Below, piece after piece: positions 1 to 9,508 of a stretch of DNA of 64,000 nt. Where the stretch lies: NCBI RefSeq assembly GCF_023515995.1, contig NZ_CP097320.1:2108001-2172000 (forward strand), read 5' to 3'. A model generated the notes under the pieces. It was not told where the DNA came from. It searched no databases and saw only the letters and a program-made list of their open reading frames with translations. The position numbers were made by a program, and so were the translations under genes. Within the stretch, counting starts at the first letter, position 1. Each line of letters opens with the position of its first letter. Origin of the DNA: Candidatus Mycobacterium methanotrophicum (GTDB lineage Bacteria; Actinomycetota; Actinomycetes; Mycobacteriales; Mycobacteriaceae).

Positions 1-144
1 GCCGGTTTCCTGGTGTACCCGGGCGTGGGACTGATTGGGCTGCTTTTCGCCGGCGTATGGGGGCTGATCGCTTACTTACGCGCCGAGGTTCTGCGTCGCC
101 AGCGACGCGGCGTGTTGCCCGGACAGCAGCCGCCCCAGGACTGA
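1..144 (+). CDS. DUF4233 membrane protein, 3' end only
   Basis: Only the last 47 codons lie in the window, in frame 1, ending at TGA 142-144. The visible part is a hydrophobic segment (LIGLLFAGVWGLIAYL) followed by a basic, proline- and glutamine-rich tail. A transmembrane helix then a cytosolic tail directly upstream of ndk is what the DUF4233 protein between folC and ndk looks like in mycobacteria (Rv2446c in H37Rv). The assignment rests mainly on position and hydropathy. Its function is unknown to me. The 105 bp between its stop and ndk hold a GC-hairpin repeat. Confidence 0.6.
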   Translation, partial: AGFLVYPGVGLIGLLFAGVWGLIAYLRAEVLRRQRRGVLPGQQPPQD

Positions 145-187
145 TCTCCAGGTACGCTGTCCGCCGTGACTGCGCCGGCGACGATGC

Positions 188-240
188 CGTGGGGCACCCC
201 CAGCCGCGCAGCGGCGAGGGGGACGAAGCGATGAGGAGGA
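188..240 (+). repeat. GC-hairpin interspersed repeat, copy 1
   Basis: The core is GTGGGGCACCCCCAGCCGCG followed by CAGCGGCGAGGGGGACG. It contains two potential hairpins, a G-run/C-run palindrome and GCCGC-GCA-GCGGC. Near-identical copies lie at 6149-6213 and, shorter, at 57631-57666. The similarity with copy 2 runs past the hairpins into a GATGAGGAGG-type segment and a GGCGCC. In this copy that segment lies just before the ndk start, so the repeat may supply part of the ndk ribosome binding site. Confidence 0.75.
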
Positions 241-249
241 GTGGCGCCG

Positions 250-660
250 ATGACTGAGCGGACCCTCTTGTTGATCAAGCCCGACGGCGTCGAGCGGCGC
301 TTGGTGGGCGAGATCATCGGCCGCATCGAGCGCAAAGGGCTCACCGTCACCGCGCTGGAACTGCGCATCATCGACGATGAGCTGGCCCGCCGGCACTACG
401 CCGAGCATGACGGCAAGCCGTTTTTCGGCTCGCTGCTGGAGTTCATCACCTCAGGGCCGCTGGTGGCGGCGATCGTGGAGGGCCCGCGGGCGGTCGCGGC
501 GGTGCGGCAACTGGCCGGCGCAACCGACCCGGTGCAAAACGCCGCTCCCGGCACCATCCGCGGCGACTTCGGCCTCGAAACGCAGTTCAACCTGGTGCAC
601 GGCTCGGATTCACCCGAGTCGGCTCAGCGCGAGATCGCGCTGTGGTTCTCCAAGACCTAA
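250..660 (+). CDS. ndk: Nucleoside diphosphate kinase
   Basis: Transfers the gamma phosphate of ATP to nucleoside diphosphates through a phospho-histidine, in the cytosol. The 136-residue protein opens [17 protein letters not shown] and carries the NDK signature NLVHGSDS with catalytic His117. Length and ends match mycobacterial Ndk. I start it at ATG 250 rather than the in-frame GTG at 241: the family begins MTERT, and a GAGGAGG sequence lies 7 to 10 bases upstream of 250. It sits between the DUF4233 gene and rne as in other mycobacteria. No odd residues were seen. Confidence 0.97.
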   Translation: MTERTLLLIKPDGVERRLVGEIIGRIERKGLTVTALELRIIDDELARRHYAEHDGKPFFGSLLEFITSGPLVAAIVEGPRAVAAVRQLAGATDPVQNAAPGTIRGDFGLETQFNLVHGSDSPESAQREIALWFSKT

Positions 661-972
661 CCACGAAGATCGGTGCACTTGGTCCGAGTCGCTCTAACGG
701 TATGGGATACTGAGTGGCGGGTGAACGTCGCCGGACCGGCTCAGGAACGCTGACAGACGCCCGAATGAAGACTTCGACAAGCGCGACCACCGCGAACCGC
801 GATTCGGGCGCCGACTGTCCAGCCATCATTCACAACCGGCGCCGAGTGTGTTCGAAAAAGAGCCGCTCGGGGCGAGACCATCACAAGTTCGGGAGAAGTG
901 ACCCGGACACAATAGCGAAGCCCTCGCGTGGCCGCGTCGCATTGGACGCGCCCGGGGGCTTGAGGAGAATAC
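661..972 (+). other. Leader region between ndk and rne
   Basis: There are 312 bases without a credible gene. GC is lower just after ndk (around 690-715, with a TATGGGATACT stretch that could act as a -10 region). A GAGGAG sequence at about 962-967 lies six bases before the rne GTG and is its ribosome binding site. A long untranslated leader on an RNase E gene would fit the autoregulation known for E. coli rne, but no structure was demonstrated here. Confidence 0.4.
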
Positions 973-3855
973 GTGATAGACGGTGGCCCATTCTCAGAGC
1001 TTCCAGCAGACGCGACGCAGCACGAGGACCTGCGTGACCGGCTGAGAGTCCATTCGCTGGCCAGAGCGCTCGGGACGACCAGCAAACAGGTGCTCGACGC
1101 ACTGGCCGAACTCGACGGCCGGGTTCGTAGCGCCCATTCCACGGTGGATCGCGTCGACGCGGTCCGCGTGCGCGATCTGTTGGGCAGCGCACCGGACACC
1201 GGCGCCGCCGCGGCGGTCGTCGCGACCGAACCGGCGCCGGCCGCAGCGGCGGATGAACCCGAGTCCCGGCTGATGTTGGAGACCCCAGAGAACCCCGTCG
1301 ACCGTCCCGAATACATGCCGCTGTTCGTCGCTCCACAGCCGATCAGGGTCAACGAGGATGCCCAGGACGCCGACGACCCCGAAGACTCGTCGGATTCCGA
1401 CGAAGACGACGATACCGACGACGACCAGGGCGAACGCCCGGCCAGCCATCGGCGCCGCCGTGGCCGCCGGGGACGTGGCCGGGGCCGCGGCGAACAGGGC
1501 GGATCCGACGGCCGCGGTGGCGACGACACCAACGATGACGGCAGCGACGCCGAAACGGACGACGCCGAGGACGCCGACGGCGATGGCGAGGACTCCGACG
1601 ACGGTGACGGCGACGGCGACAATGGTGCCGGTGACGGCGCCACCCGTCGTCGCCGACGCCGTCGTCGCCGCAAGTCGGGTTCCGGGGACGACTCCGATGA
1701 AAGCCCGTCGCCCGACGATCCGCCGAACACCGTGGTGCATGAGCGGACCCCCCGGGCAGCTGACAAAGCTGCCAGCGACTCCGCCAGGAGCGAGATCCAG
1801 GGCATCGACGGCTCGACCCGGTTGGAGGCCAAGCGGCAGCGCCGCCGCGACGGGCGCGATGCCGGACGGCGGCGCCCGCCCGTCCTGACCGAAGCCGAAT
1901 TCCTGGCCCGCCGCGAGGCGGTCCAGCGGGTGATGATCGTTCGTGACAAGGTCCGCACCGAACCACCGCACCCGGGGTCGCGGTACACCCAGATTGCGGT
2001 GCTCGAGGACGGGATCGTCGTCGAGCACTTCGTGACCTCGGCGGCTTCTGCTTCCCTGGTCGGCAACATCTACCTGGGCATCGTGCAGAACGTGCTGCCG
2101 TCGATGGAGGCGGCGTTCGTCGACATCGGCCGCGGCCGCAACGGTGTGCTCTACGCCGGCGAGGTGAACTGGGAAGCCGCCGGCCTGGGTGGGTCCAATC
2201 GCAAAATCGAGCAGGCACTCAAGCCCGGCGACTATGTCGTGGTCCAAGTCAGCAAGGACCCGGTCGGGCACAAGGGGGCCCGGCTGACCACCCAAGTGTC
2301 GCTGGCCGGTCGCTACCTGGTGTATGTGCCGGGTGCATCGTCGACCGGCATCAGCCGCAAGCTTCCCGACACCGAACGCCAGCGCCTCAAAGAGATCCTG
2401 CGCGGGGTGGTGCCGTCGGGCGCCGGCGTGATCATCCGCACCGCCTCCGAGGGCGTCAAGGAAGAGGACATCCGCGCCGACGTGACCCGGCTGCAGGATC
2501 GGTGGGCGCAGATCGCCGCCGAGGCGGAGGCGACCAAGCAGAAGGCGGCCGGCGCCGCTGTGGCGCTCTACGAAGAGCCCGACGTCCTGGTCAAGGTGAT
2601 TCGGGATCTGTTCAACGAGGACTTCACCCAGCTGATCGTGTCCGGGGAGGAAGCCTGGACCACTATCAACGAGTACGTGAATTCGGTTGCGCCCGAACTT
2701 GTGCCGAAGCTAAACAAATACGAGGCCGCAGACCTTTCCGGCGAGGGGACAGGTCCAGACGTCTTTGCGGTGCACCGCATCGAGGAGCAACTGGCCAAGG
2801 CGATGGACCGCAAGGTCTGGCTGCCCTCGGGCGGGACGCTGGTGATCGACCGGACCGAGGCGATGACGGTGGTCGACGTCAACACCGGCAAGTTCACCGG
2901 CTCCGGTGGCAACCTCGAACAGACCGTTACCAAGAACAACCTCGAAGCCGCCGAGGAGATCGTGCGCCAGCTGCGGTTGCGTGATATCGGCGGCATGGTC
3001 GTCATCGACTTCATCGACATGGTGCTCGAGTCGAACCGCGACCTGGTGCTGCGGCGGTTGACCGAGGCGCTGGTACGTGACCGCACTCGTCATCAGGTGT
3101 CCGAAGTCACCTCGTTGGGGCTGGTGCAGCTCACCCGCAAGCGGCTGGGAACCGGTCTGATCGAGGCATTTTCGACGGCCTGCCCGCACTGCGCCGGCCG
3201 GGGAATCACGTTGCACGCTGATCCCGTCGACTCAGTGTCGGCGATCGTTCGCAAATCGGAGTCGGGCGGTAAGCGGGGCCGGCGCTCCAAGAAGAGCAAG
3301 ACCGACGAGCCTGCGGTGGCCAAAGTGCCGGAGCACACTCCCGGCGAGCACCCGATGTTCAAGGCAATGGCCGCGGTCAACGGTCGCCATGACGACGAAG
3401 CCGACGAGTCTGCGCACATTGAGGATTTTGACGAAGCAATCGACGGGCACGACGGGCAAGACGCTGAAGCCGGCGGCCAGCCGCCAAAGCCGGTCGCGCC
3501 TGAGGCCGCTCAAGAGTACTTGGAGGATCCCGACTTCGACGACACCGGCGACGACGATGAGGTCGACCTCGACGACGAGGACGAAGACGAGGACGACGAA
3601 GACGACGAGGACGAAGACGAGGAGGACGAGGACGAGGAGGACGAAGACGAGGAGGACGAAGACGACGACGAGGACGAGGACGACCTCGAGGACGACGAGG
3701 AGGAGCCGTTGACCTCGACGGTGATGACACCGACGACTCCGACGCCGACGACGAAGATTCCGATCGCGAATCCGCCGTTACCGCCGTCGCGCATCCCCGC
3801 CGACGTCGCGCCGCGGCCCGACCGGCCGGCCGGCCCACCGACCCATGAGGACTAA
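973..3855 (+). CDS. rne: Ribonuclease E/G
   Basis: Endoribonuclease for rRNA maturation and mRNA decay. The 960-residue protein has a long N-terminal region. It begins with an HTH-like segment (about 10-75), then alternates acidic Asp/Glu runs with Arg-rich runs (RRRRGRRGRGRGRG near 165) likely to bind RNA. An S1-like domain starts near 362 (GNIYLGIVQNVLP). Catalytic aspartates are Asp635 (VVDVNTG) and Asp679 (VIDFIDM), and the zinc-link CPHC is Cys737/Cys740. The C-terminal 200 residues are disordered, with an almost unbroken Asp/Glu tract around 855-915. GTG 973 is preferred because MIDG... matches the mycobacterial start and GAGGAG precedes it. The acidic tract makes a long serine-only open frame on the opposite strand, which is not a gene. 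Confidence 0.97.
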   Translation: MIDGGPFSELPADATQHEDLRDRLRVHSLARALGTTSKQVLDALAELDGRVRSAHSTVDRVDAVRVRDLLGSAPDTGAAAAVVATEPAPAAAADEPESRLMLETPENPVDRPEYMPLFVAPQPIRVNEDAQDADDPEDSSDSDEDDDTDDDQGERPASHRRRRGRRGRGRGRGEQGGSDGRGGDDTNDDGSDAETDDAEDADGDGEDSDDGDGDGDNGAGDGATRRRRRRRRRKSGSGDDSDESPSPDDPPNTVVHERTPRAADKAASDSARSEIQGIDGSTRLEAKRQRRRDGRDAGRRRPPVLTEAEFLARREAVQRVMIVRDKVRTEPPHPGSRYTQIAVLEDGIVVEHFVTSAASASLVGNIYLGIVQNVLPSMEAAFVDIGRGRNGVLYAGEVNWEAAGLGGSNRKIEQALKPGDYVVVQVSKDPVGHKGARLTTQVSLAGRYLVYVPGASSTGISRKLPDTERQRLKEILRGVVPSGAGVIIRTASEGVKEEDIRADVTRLQDRWAQIAAEAEATKQKAAGAAVALYEEPDVLVKVIRDLFNEDFTQLIVSGEEAWTTINEYVNSVAPELVPKLNKYEAADLSGEGTGPDVFAVHRIEEQLAKAMDRKVWLPSGGTLVIDRTEAMTVVDVNTGKFTGSGGNLEQTVTKNNLEAAEEIVRQLRLRDIGGMVVIDFIDMVLESNRDLVLRRLTEALVRDRTRHQVSEVTSLGLVQLTRKRLGTGLIEAFSTACPHCAGRGITLHADPVDSVSAIVRKSESGGKRGRRSKKSKTDEPAVAKVPEHTPGEHPMFKAMAAVNGRHDDEADESAHIEDFDEAIDGHDGQDAEAGGQPPKPVAPEAAQEYLEDPDFDDTGDDDEVDLDDEDEDEDDEDDEDEDEEDEDEEDEDEEDEDDDEDEDDLEDDEEEPLTSTVMTPTTPTPTTKIPIANPPLPPSRIPADVAPRPDRPAGPPTHED

Positions 3856-3998
3856 CTGGCCGGTTTGACCCTTTTGCCGCTGGTCACGTACCCTTGACCA
3901 GTTGTCACCAGGCCCGCTGAGGAGGGCTTTGGCCGGCACTCCCAGACCGGCCCGCGCACCTTTGGTCGCGCGCGCCAGAAGACACAGAAGAGGTAGAC

Positions 3999-4316
3999 GT
4001 GACCATGGCGACCTACGCAATCGTCAAGACCGGCGGCAAGCAGTACAAAGTCGCCGTCGGAGACGTCGTCAAGGTCGAAAAACTCGACTCTGAGCCGGGT
4101 GCGAAGGTGTCGCTGCCGGTCGCCCTGGTTGTCGATGGCGCCACCGTCACCACCGACGCCGCGGCGCTGGCCAAGGTTGCGGTGACCGGTGAGGTGCTCG
4201 AGCACACCAAGGGTCCCAAGATTCGTATCCACAAGTTCAAGAACAAGACCGGTTACCACAAGCGTCAGGGGCACCGTCAGCAGCTGACGGTCCTGAAGGT
4301 GACCGGGATCAACTAG
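3999..4316 (+). CDS. rplU: 50S ribosomal protein L21
   Basis: Component of the large ribosomal subunit that binds 23S rRNA. The 105-residue protein has the L21 signature block [20 protein letters not shown] near the C-terminus. GTG 3999 is chosen over ATG 4005 because GAAGAGG at 3987-3993 is then five bases away, the better spacing; ATG 4005 would only remove two residues. It is followed after 13 bases by rpmA, the usual pairing. In H37Rv a dctA gene lies between rne and rplU; here the gap is only 143 bases and holds no gene. Confidence 0.96.
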   Translation: MTMATYAIVKTGGKQYKVAVGDVVKVEKLDSEPGAKVSLPVALVVDGATVTTDAAALAKVAVTGEVLEHTKGPKIRIHKFKNKTGYHKRQGHRQQLTVLKVTGIN

Positions 4317-4329
4317 CGGAGGCGACAGC

Positions 4330-4590
4330 ATGGCACACAAAAAAGGCGCTTCCAGCTCGCGCAACGGCCGGGATTCGGCCGCGCAACGGCTGGGCGTGAA
4401 GCGGTTCGGTGGCCAGATCGTCAAGGCCGGCGAAATCATCGTTCGCCAGCGCGGCACACATTTCCACCCGGGGTTCAACGTCGGCCGCGGCGGCGACGAC
4501 ACGTTGTTCGCGAAGGCGGCCGGGGCCGTCCAGTTCGGCGTCAAGCGGGGACGCAAGACGGTCACTATCGTGCCGGCCGGGCAGGGCTGA
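4330..4590 (+). CDS. rpmA: 50S ribosomal protein L27
   Basis: An 86-residue large-subunit protein whose N-terminus reaches the peptidyl transferase centre. It opens [16 protein letters not shown] and holds the family block [20 protein letters not shown]. The N-terminus starts directly with MAHKKG, without the cleavable extension seen in Firmicutes. A GGAGG at 4318-4322 precedes ATG 4330. It is the second gene of the rplU-rpmA pair, with obg downstream after a 121-base gap that contains an inverted repeat. Confidence 0.97.
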   Translation: MAHKKGASSSRNGRDSAAQRLGVKRFGGQIVKAGEIIVRQRGTHFHPGFNVGRGGDDTLFAKAAGAVQFGVKRGRKTVTIVPAGQG

Positions 4591-4622
4591 GGCCCAGCCT
4601 TCCCATTCGGCCTTCACGCGAG

Positions 4623-4671
4623 ATCGACGTTTTGCCTACGCCCACTCGCAGTTTTCCGGCAAAACGTGGAT
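4623..4671. repeat. Inverted repeat between rpmA and obg
   Basis: The arms ATCGACGTTTTGCC (4623-4636) and GGCAAAACGTGGAT (4658-4671) pair at 13 of 14 positions around a 21-base loop. There is no T-run after it, so it is not a typical rho-independent terminator. It may be a degenerate copy of a mycobacterial palindromic interspersed repeat or may stabilise the ribosomal protein mRNA. Confidence 0.6.
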
Positions 4672-4711
4672 TTCGACGCAGAGGGCCGCCGATTGGCTAA
4701 GAGGAACTCCG

Positions 4712-6238
4712 ATGCCTCGGTTTGTCGACCGCGTCGTCATCCATAGCCGGGCAGGCTCCGGCGGTAATGGCTGCGCCTCGGTCCATCGCGAGAAATTCAA
4801 GCCGCTCGGCGGTCCCGACGGCGGCAACGGCGGCCGCGGCGGCAGCGTCGTGTTGGTCGTCGACCCGCAGGTGCACACCCTGCTCGACTTTCACTTTCGG
4901 CCGCACATCGTCGCGGCCTCGGGCAAGCCGGGCATGGGCGGTCACCGGGATGGCGCCGCCGGTGCCGATCTGGAAGTCAAGGTTCCCGACGGGACCGTCG
5001 TGCTCGACGAGAACGGCCGGTTGCTCGCCGATCTGGTCGGTGCGGGCACCCGGTTCGAAGCCGCGGCCGGAGGGCGCGGCGGGCTGGGCAATGCCGCGCT
5101 GGCCTCGCGGGCACGCAAGGCGCCGGGTTTCGCACTGCTCGGGGAGAAGGCCGAATCCCGTGATCTCACGCTCGAACTCAAGACCGTCGCCGACGCCGGG
5201 TTGATCGGGTTTCCCTCGTCCGGCAAATCCTCCTTGGTGTCGACGATCTCGGCGGCCAAGCCGAAGATTGCCGACTATCCGTTCACCACACTGGCTCCCA
5301 ACCTTGGTGTGGTCTCGGCAGGAGAGCGCACGTTCACTGTGGCCGACGTGCCGGGCCTGATCCCGGGTGCGTCACAGGGCCGCGGCCTGGGGCTGGATTT
5401 CTTGCGGCACATCGAGCGTTGCGCGGTGTTGGTGCACGTGGTCGACTGTGCCACCGCCGAGCCGGGCCGCGACCCGGTGTCCGACATTGATGCGCTGGAA
5501 GCCGAGCTGGCCTCCTATACGCCTACGCTGCAAGGGGATTCCACTCTCGGCGACCTCATCGAGCGGCCACGGGCCGTGGTGCTCAACAAGATCGACGTGC
5601 CGGAGGCCCGCGAGCTGGCCGAATTCGTTCACGACGAAATCGCGGCGCGCGGCTGGCCGGTGTTTCTGGTGTCGACGGTCAGCAGGGAAGGGTTGCAGCC
5701 GTTGATATTTGCACTCGCCGACCTGGTGTTCGAGTATTACGCTGCACAGCCGGTGGCAGTGCCGCGACGGCCGGTGATCCGCCCTGTCCCGGTCGATGAG
5801 TCTGGTTTCACGGTGGAATCCGACGCCCACGGCGGGTTCGTTGTCCGCGGCCGACGGCCCGAACGCTGGATCGCCCAGACCGCCTTCGACAACGACGAGG
5901 CGGTCGGCTACCTCGGTGACCGGTTGGCCCGTCTGGGCGTCGAGGACGAACTTGTCCGGCTCGGCGCACGGCCGGGATGCGCGGTCACCATCGGTGAGGT
6001 CACCTTCGACTGGGAGCCGCAGACGCCGTCGGGCATCGACACCACGATGTCGAGGCGCGGCACCGACGCCCGGCTCGACAGCAGCGACCGCGTCGGCGCT
6101 GCCGAACGCAAGGCGGCGCGCCGCCAGCGCCGCGCCGACGACGACGCAGTGGGGGTGCCCCCAGCCGCGCAGCGGCGAGGGGGACGCAGCGGTGAGGAGG
6201 GGCGGCGCCAAAGCCGGAGGAGCGGTAACCAGAAATGA
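4712..6238 (+). CDS. obg: GTPase Obg/CgtA with extended tail
   Basis: Ribosome-associated GTPase acting in late 50S assembly and stress control. The 508-residue protein has a Gly-rich Obg domain (about 1-158, [20 protein letters not shown]), then the G domain with G1 GFPSSGKSS (about 167-175), G3 DVPGLIPGA (about 212) and G4 NKID (about 292), then a C-terminal OCT domain to about 430. ATG 4712 matches the family start. From memory the M. tuberculosis protein is about 479 residues. The extra C-terminal part comes from a GC-hairpin repeat (6149-6213) read in frame. It overlaps proB by four bases (ATGA), so the two are translationally coupled. Confidence 0.96.
   Translation: MPRFVDRVVIHSRAGSGGNGCASVHREKFKPLGGPDGGNGGRGGSVVLVVDPQVHTLLDFHFRPHIVAASGKPGMGGHRDGAAGADLEVKVPDGTVVLDENGRLLADLVGAGTRFEAAAGGRGGLGNAALASRARKAPGFALLGEKAESRDLTLELKTVADAGLIGFPSSGKSSLVSTISAAKPKIADYPFTTLAPNLGVVSAGERTFTVADVPGLIPGASQGRGLGLDFLRHIERCAVLVHVVDCATAEPGRDPVSDIDALEAELASYTPTLQGDSTLGDLIERPRAVVLNKIDVPEARELAEFVHDEIAARGWPVFLVSTVSREGLQPLIFALADLVFEYYAAQPVAVPRRPVIRPVPVDESGFTVESDAHGGFVVRGRRPERWIAQTAFDNDEAVGYLGDRLARLGVEDELVRLGARPGCAVTIGEVTFDWEPQTPSGIDTTMSRRGTDARLDSSDRVGAAERKAARRQRRADDDAVGVPPAAQRRGGRSGEEGRRQSRRSGNQK
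6149..6213 (+). repeat. GC-hairpin interspersed repeat, copy 2
   Basis: The core GTGGGGGTGCCCCCAGCCGC plus GCAGCGGCGAGGGGGACGC is nearly the same as at 188-240. TGGGGGTGCCCCCA is close to a perfect palindrome and GCCGC-GCA-GCGGC is a second hairpin. The copy lies inside the obg reading frame and supplies most of its last 25 to 30 codons. Confidence 0.75.
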
Positions 6239-7338
6239 CCACCGCACGGCAGGCTATTCGCACCGCGCGAAGCCTCGTGGTCAAGGTCGGCACCACGGCG
6301 TTGACCACGCCAACCGGCAGGTTCGACGCCGGTCGGCTGGCGCGGCTGGTCGACGCCATCGAGGCGCGGATGAAAGCGGGTTCCGACGTCGTCATCGTTT
6401 CCTCGGGAGCGATTGCTGCCGGTATCGAGCCGCTCGGGCTGACCAAGCGGCCCGCCGACCTGGCCACCAAACAGGCGGCGGCCAGCGTCGGACAGGTTGC
6501 GCTGGTGAACGCGTGGAGTGCGGCATTCGCTCGTTACCAGCGTAGCGTTGGGCAGGTCTTGCTGAGCGCGCATGACATTTCGATGCGGGTTCAGCACACC
6601 AACGCCCAGCGCACCCTGGACCGGCTGCGGGCGCTGCACGCGGTGGCAATCGTCAACGAGAACGACACGGTTGCCACCAACGAAATTCGGTTCGGCGATA
6701 ATGACCGGCTCTCGGCGCTGGTGGCACACCTCGTCGGCGCCGACGCGCTGGTGCTGCTGAGCGACATCGACGGGTTGTACGATTCCGACCCGCGCAAAGT
6801 CCGCGAATCACGTTTCATTCCTGAGGTTTTAAGGCCCGCGGACCTGGATCAAGTGGTCGCCGGACGGAGTAGTCACTTGGGCACCGGCGGGATGGCATCA
6901 AAAGTGTCCGCGGCGCTGTTGGCCACCGACGCCGGGGTGCCGGTGCTGCTTGCCGCGGCCGGTGATGCCGCGATCGCGCTGGCGGACGCCTCGGTCGGGA
7001 CGGTGTTCGCCGCTCGGCCAAACCGAATGTCGGCGCGGCGGTTTTGGGTGCGTTATGCCGCGGAGGCCGTGGGTGCATTGAGCCTGGATGCCGGCGCGGT
7101 GCGGGCCGTGTTGGGCCAACGTCGCTCACTTTTGCCCGCGGGTATTACGGGGCTGTCCGGCAGTTTTCATGGCGGTGACGTCGTCGAGTTGCAGGGGCCA
7201 GACGCCGCCCTGGTGGCCCGCGGAGTGGTCGCCTACGACGCCGCCTTGCTGGCCACCATGATTGGCCAGTCGACCTCGGAGCTGCCCGCGGAGCTGCGCC
7301 GGCCCGCGGTGCACGCCGACGACCTGGTCGCCGTTTAG
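6235..7338 (+). CDS. proB: Glutamate 5-kinase
   Basis: First step of proline synthesis: ATP-dependent phosphorylation of glutamate to gamma-glutamyl phosphate. The 367-residue protein has an amino-acid kinase domain (about 10-260, with [21 protein letters not shown] and the catalytic region [19 protein letters not shown]) followed by a PUA domain (about 280-360). The start is the ATG overlapping the obg stop. ProA, the next enzyme of the pathway, is at 21813, far downstream because of inserted material; in H37Rv the two are separated as well. Confidence 0.96.
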   Translation: MTTARQAIRTARSLVVKVGTTALTTPTGRFDAGRLARLVDAIEARMKAGSDVVIVSSGAIAAGIEPLGLTKRPADLATKQAAASVGQVALVNAWSAAFARYQRSVGQVLLSAHDISMRVQHTNAQRTLDRLRALHAVAIVNENDTVATNEIRFGDNDRLSALVAHLVGADALVLLSDIDGLYDSDPRKVRESRFIPEVLRPADLDQVVAGRSSHLGTGGMASKVSAALLATDAGVPVLLAAAGDAAIALADASVGTVFAARPNRMSARRFWVRYAAEAVGALSLDAGAVRAVLGQRRSLLPAGITGLSGSFHGGDVVELQGPDAALVARGVVAYDAALLATMIGQSTSELPAELRRPAVHADDLVAV

Positions 7339-7357
7339 GCCGTCTGCTCGCACGACT

Positions 7358-7744
7358 TCAGATACAAGCACCCCAGATGATTTGAGTTATCGCGTCGGCC
7401 AGTTCGGCATCGTATGTGGGCGGATTGGTCGGCAGGTTCTGTTGACAGACCCGCTCGACCGTCCAGGTCAGCGCGGCGGCCGCGGTCACCGGCGGCAGTG
7501 CGCCGCGAATTGAGCCTTCGGTCTGGCCGTCCTCGATGACACGGGTCAATCGCCCGGTGATTGCGGTTGCTCCGACCAAGGGGTCGTAGGTGGCCATCTC
7601 GTTGAGCGCGACGAGCACTGGTTGATGACGCCGGTAGCTGGCGATGATGGCGGTCATCTCGGCGCGGACGCCCTCGGGATCGTGTCGCCAAGCCACGCTC
7701 CACCACCGCTCGGCGCGGTCGGCGACATCGGCGAACGCTGGGCT
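7358..7744 (-). pseudogene. TetR-family regulator, C-terminal fragment
   Basis: In minus frame, from about SPAFADVADRAERWW to ITQIIWGACI, this reads as the ligand-binding C-terminal domain of a TetR-like regulator (about 128 residues). The N-terminal helix-turn-helix is missing. At its 5' edge the sequence switches abruptly into a P450 fragment on the other strand. The 268-codon open frame that runs through it is therefore chimeric and not a real protein. Confidence 0.6.
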
Positions 7745-7921
7745 TCGCCGGTGATGACCTTGCGCTGCACGGCGGCAACGGATTTCGAAATCGGCGGCCA
7801 AGCCATTCGGGCGGCGGAGAAGGTGGTGATGTTCTATCCCGCCGGCGACTGGGACACCGAGGTCTTCGAGCATCCGGAGCGCTTGGATTTGGGCCGAAGC
7901 CCCAACCCGCACGCATCTTCT
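7733..7921 (+). pseudogene. Cytochrome P450 fragment
   Basis: About 60 residues in plus frame, from ERWASPVMTLRCTAATD through KVVMFYPAGDWDTEVFEHPE to LDLGRSPNPH, match the stretch of mycobacterial P450s that precedes the haem-binding loop. The block includes the typical aspartate/phenylalanine PERLDLGRSPNPH. The haem cysteine loop that should follow is absent: the sequence breaks at about 7921 and stops at 7937-7939. No upstream P450 sequence is present. It is a remnant only. Confidence 0.65.
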
Positions 7922-7935
7922 GAGCCCACACTCGA

Positions 7936-8646
7936 CTAACGAACCGACGCCGCGGCGAGCTCCTCGGCCAGCAGCGTCAGAAATTCCGAGCAGCCGCCGT
8001 CGACCGTGACGGTGGCCCACTCGTCGCCGCGGGTGGGTCCACGGTTGACGATGGCGACCGGAATGCCGCGCGCCGCGGCATGGCGCGCAAATCGGTAGCC
8101 CGAGAACACCGTCAACGACGATCCGGCCACCAGCAGCGAGCGTCCGGAGCAACGGCCAGCCCACCGGCAGCTCCGACGCGTTCGATGAATCCCGGGTTGA
8201 GCGCGTCGAGTCTTTCGCCCAGCGCCGCGCGGCTCATCGACTCAGCGCAGTTCAGGCAGATCACCTGCGCATAGGCGCCGCGCAGATGATGACGTTGCGG
8301 CTGCCGGCCTTGGTGTGCAACAGGTCAACGTTTTGGGTGATGACACCGGTCACTATGCCCGCGCGCTCCAGTGTCGCCACCGCCCGATCCCCGCGTTGGG
8401 CAGCGTTTCATCCATGTGTCGCCAGCCGACGTGATTGCGCGCCCAATACCGCTGGCGAAACAGCGGGTCGGAGGTGAGCTGCCGGATCGTCATCGGATTG
8501 CTCGGCGGCGAATCGGGGCCTCGGTAATCCGGGATACCGGAGTCGGTGGAAACCCCCGCGCCGGTCAACACCGCGACACGGCGACCGGCCAATAGCGCAA
8601 CTAGCTCCGGAGATTCCGCGGAGGCCGTCACCCATTCGACAATACG
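7936..8646 (-). pseudogene. Sirtuin (SIR2) NAD-dependent deacylase, broken
   Basis: The N-terminal part (8646 down to about 8392) reads VTASAESPELVALLAGRR, VAVLTGAGVSTDSGIPDYRG and RQRYWARNHVGWRH, which is the NAD-binding GAGxS/GIPDYRG block of sirtuins. After LPNAG the frame shifts. A second part continues to about 8170, and the C-terminal part (about 8145 to 7936, [15 protein letters not shown]) is in another frame. The segment carrying the zinc cysteines is largely missing through an internal deletion near 8150. At least one frameshift and one deletion make it non-functional. Confidence 0.75.
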
Positions 8647-8649
8647 GGC

Positions 8650-8820
8650 AACCGGAGCCGGCCCCTGGTGTTGGGCGTCAGGGCGACTTGCGCCAAGCAC
8701 CCGATAATCGAGACGACGAAGGCCGGTTTGCGCCGGCTGATCCGCGCGAGCGGCGCCACCGCGACGTCTGCAACGAAGAGCAGGCCACTGCCAAGCACTG
8801 CGACACCGAATGCCTGACTG
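8650..8820 (-). pseudogene. Possible membrane-protein remnant
   Basis: One minus frame gives a hydrophobic run (AFGVAVLGSGLLFVADVAVA) then a basic loop RISRRKP and a second hydrophobic run FVVSIIGCLAQVAL. This is the pattern of two transmembrane helices of a transporter. There is no start or plausible stop context, and it ends beside the sirtuin remnant. The family is not identifiable. Confidence 0.3.
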
Positions 8821-8877
8821 AATCAGGCCTGAAGGCGCAGTGCAGGTAAGTGCACGCGGTCGTTGTCTATCGCACCG

Positions 8878-8931
8878 AACGGCACCGGTGCCGTTCCGGC
8901 TGCCGTGCTTGGCGAGTGCATCCTGCACTCG
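8878..8931. repeat. Perfect palindrome and adjacent hairpin
   Basis: AACGGCACCGGTGCCGTT at 8878-8895 is an 18-base perfect palindrome. Eighteen bases on, CGAGTGCA-TCC-TGCACTCG (8913-8931) is a perfect 8-bp stem with a 3-base loop. Both lie in degraded sequence, downstream of the isochorismatase pseudogene. They could be an old operator plus terminator. Confidence 0.5.
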
Positions 8932-8967
8932 TCGCGGCCCAGGCTCCACTTCCTTTGGCGAGTGGAT

Positions 8968-9508
8968 CTAGCCAAGACAGTCCGCCGCCGACGTCAATTC
9001 GGCGGACATGTTCTGCTTCATCATCGTGAGCGCCGCGTCGCTCAATTCGGCGTCGATGTGGGCTACGGCGTCGGTCGGGATCACGACCGGAATGTGGCGG
9101 ACGTAGGCGTCCAGCGCGGTATAGAGGATGCACTGCTCGGTGACCTGGCCGGTCAGGATTAGCCGCTTGGTCCCGAGACGATTGAGAAGGTAGGCCAGCG
9201 GTGTCGAATAGAACGTGCTGTGGCGGACCTTGGTCAGCACTCGGCTTCCCATGGTCGGCAAGATTCGGATCCACCAAATCGGGGCGTGCGCCGCCACGGG
9301 CCGAGCGGACAAGGTCGGAGAACTCCGCGGTGAAATTGCCATAGTTGTCGTTGACATACACCAAGTCGACGTCGTCGGATTGACGTGCGCGCTCGACGAG
9401 GTCGGCAAGCGGTCCGATAATTCGCAGGACATTCCGAGCTAATTGGCAGGCATCGGGATGCTCGTAGCTGCTGAGCATGTCGATCACAAGAACCGCGGTT
9501 TCGGTCAT
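8968..9508 (-). pseudogene. Isochorismatase-family hydrolase, frameshifted
   Basis: Starts at ATG 9508 with MTETAVLVIDMLSSYEHPDA, where the Asp of VLVIDML is the family catalytic residue. Homology continues through VYVNDNYGNF and RPDLVDPNLADHGKP. Near 9250 the frame changes and the rest (LNRLGTKRLILTGQVTEQCI to DAALTMMKQNMSAEL) is in a different frame, with the conserved VTEQC cysteine. It stops at 8968. The total length of about 180 codons is normal for the family, so one indel near 9250 could account for the damage. Substrate unknown. Confidence 0.75.

Noticed and set aside
741..2295. Two long minus-strand open frames (442 and 433 codons) across the start of rne
   Set aside because: They are antisense to a well-supported rne. 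Their translations are Ser/Arg/Pro-rich low-complexity, as expected from the reverse complement of GAC/GAG-rich codons.
3510..3794. Minus-strand frame coding almost only serine
   Set aside because: It is the reverse complement of the Asp/Glu tract of RNase E and has no independent support.
7358..8164. A 268-codon minus-strand gene
   Set aside because: Only the last 128 codons look like a protein (TetR C-terminus). The rest is antisense to the P450 piece and out of frame with the sirtuin.
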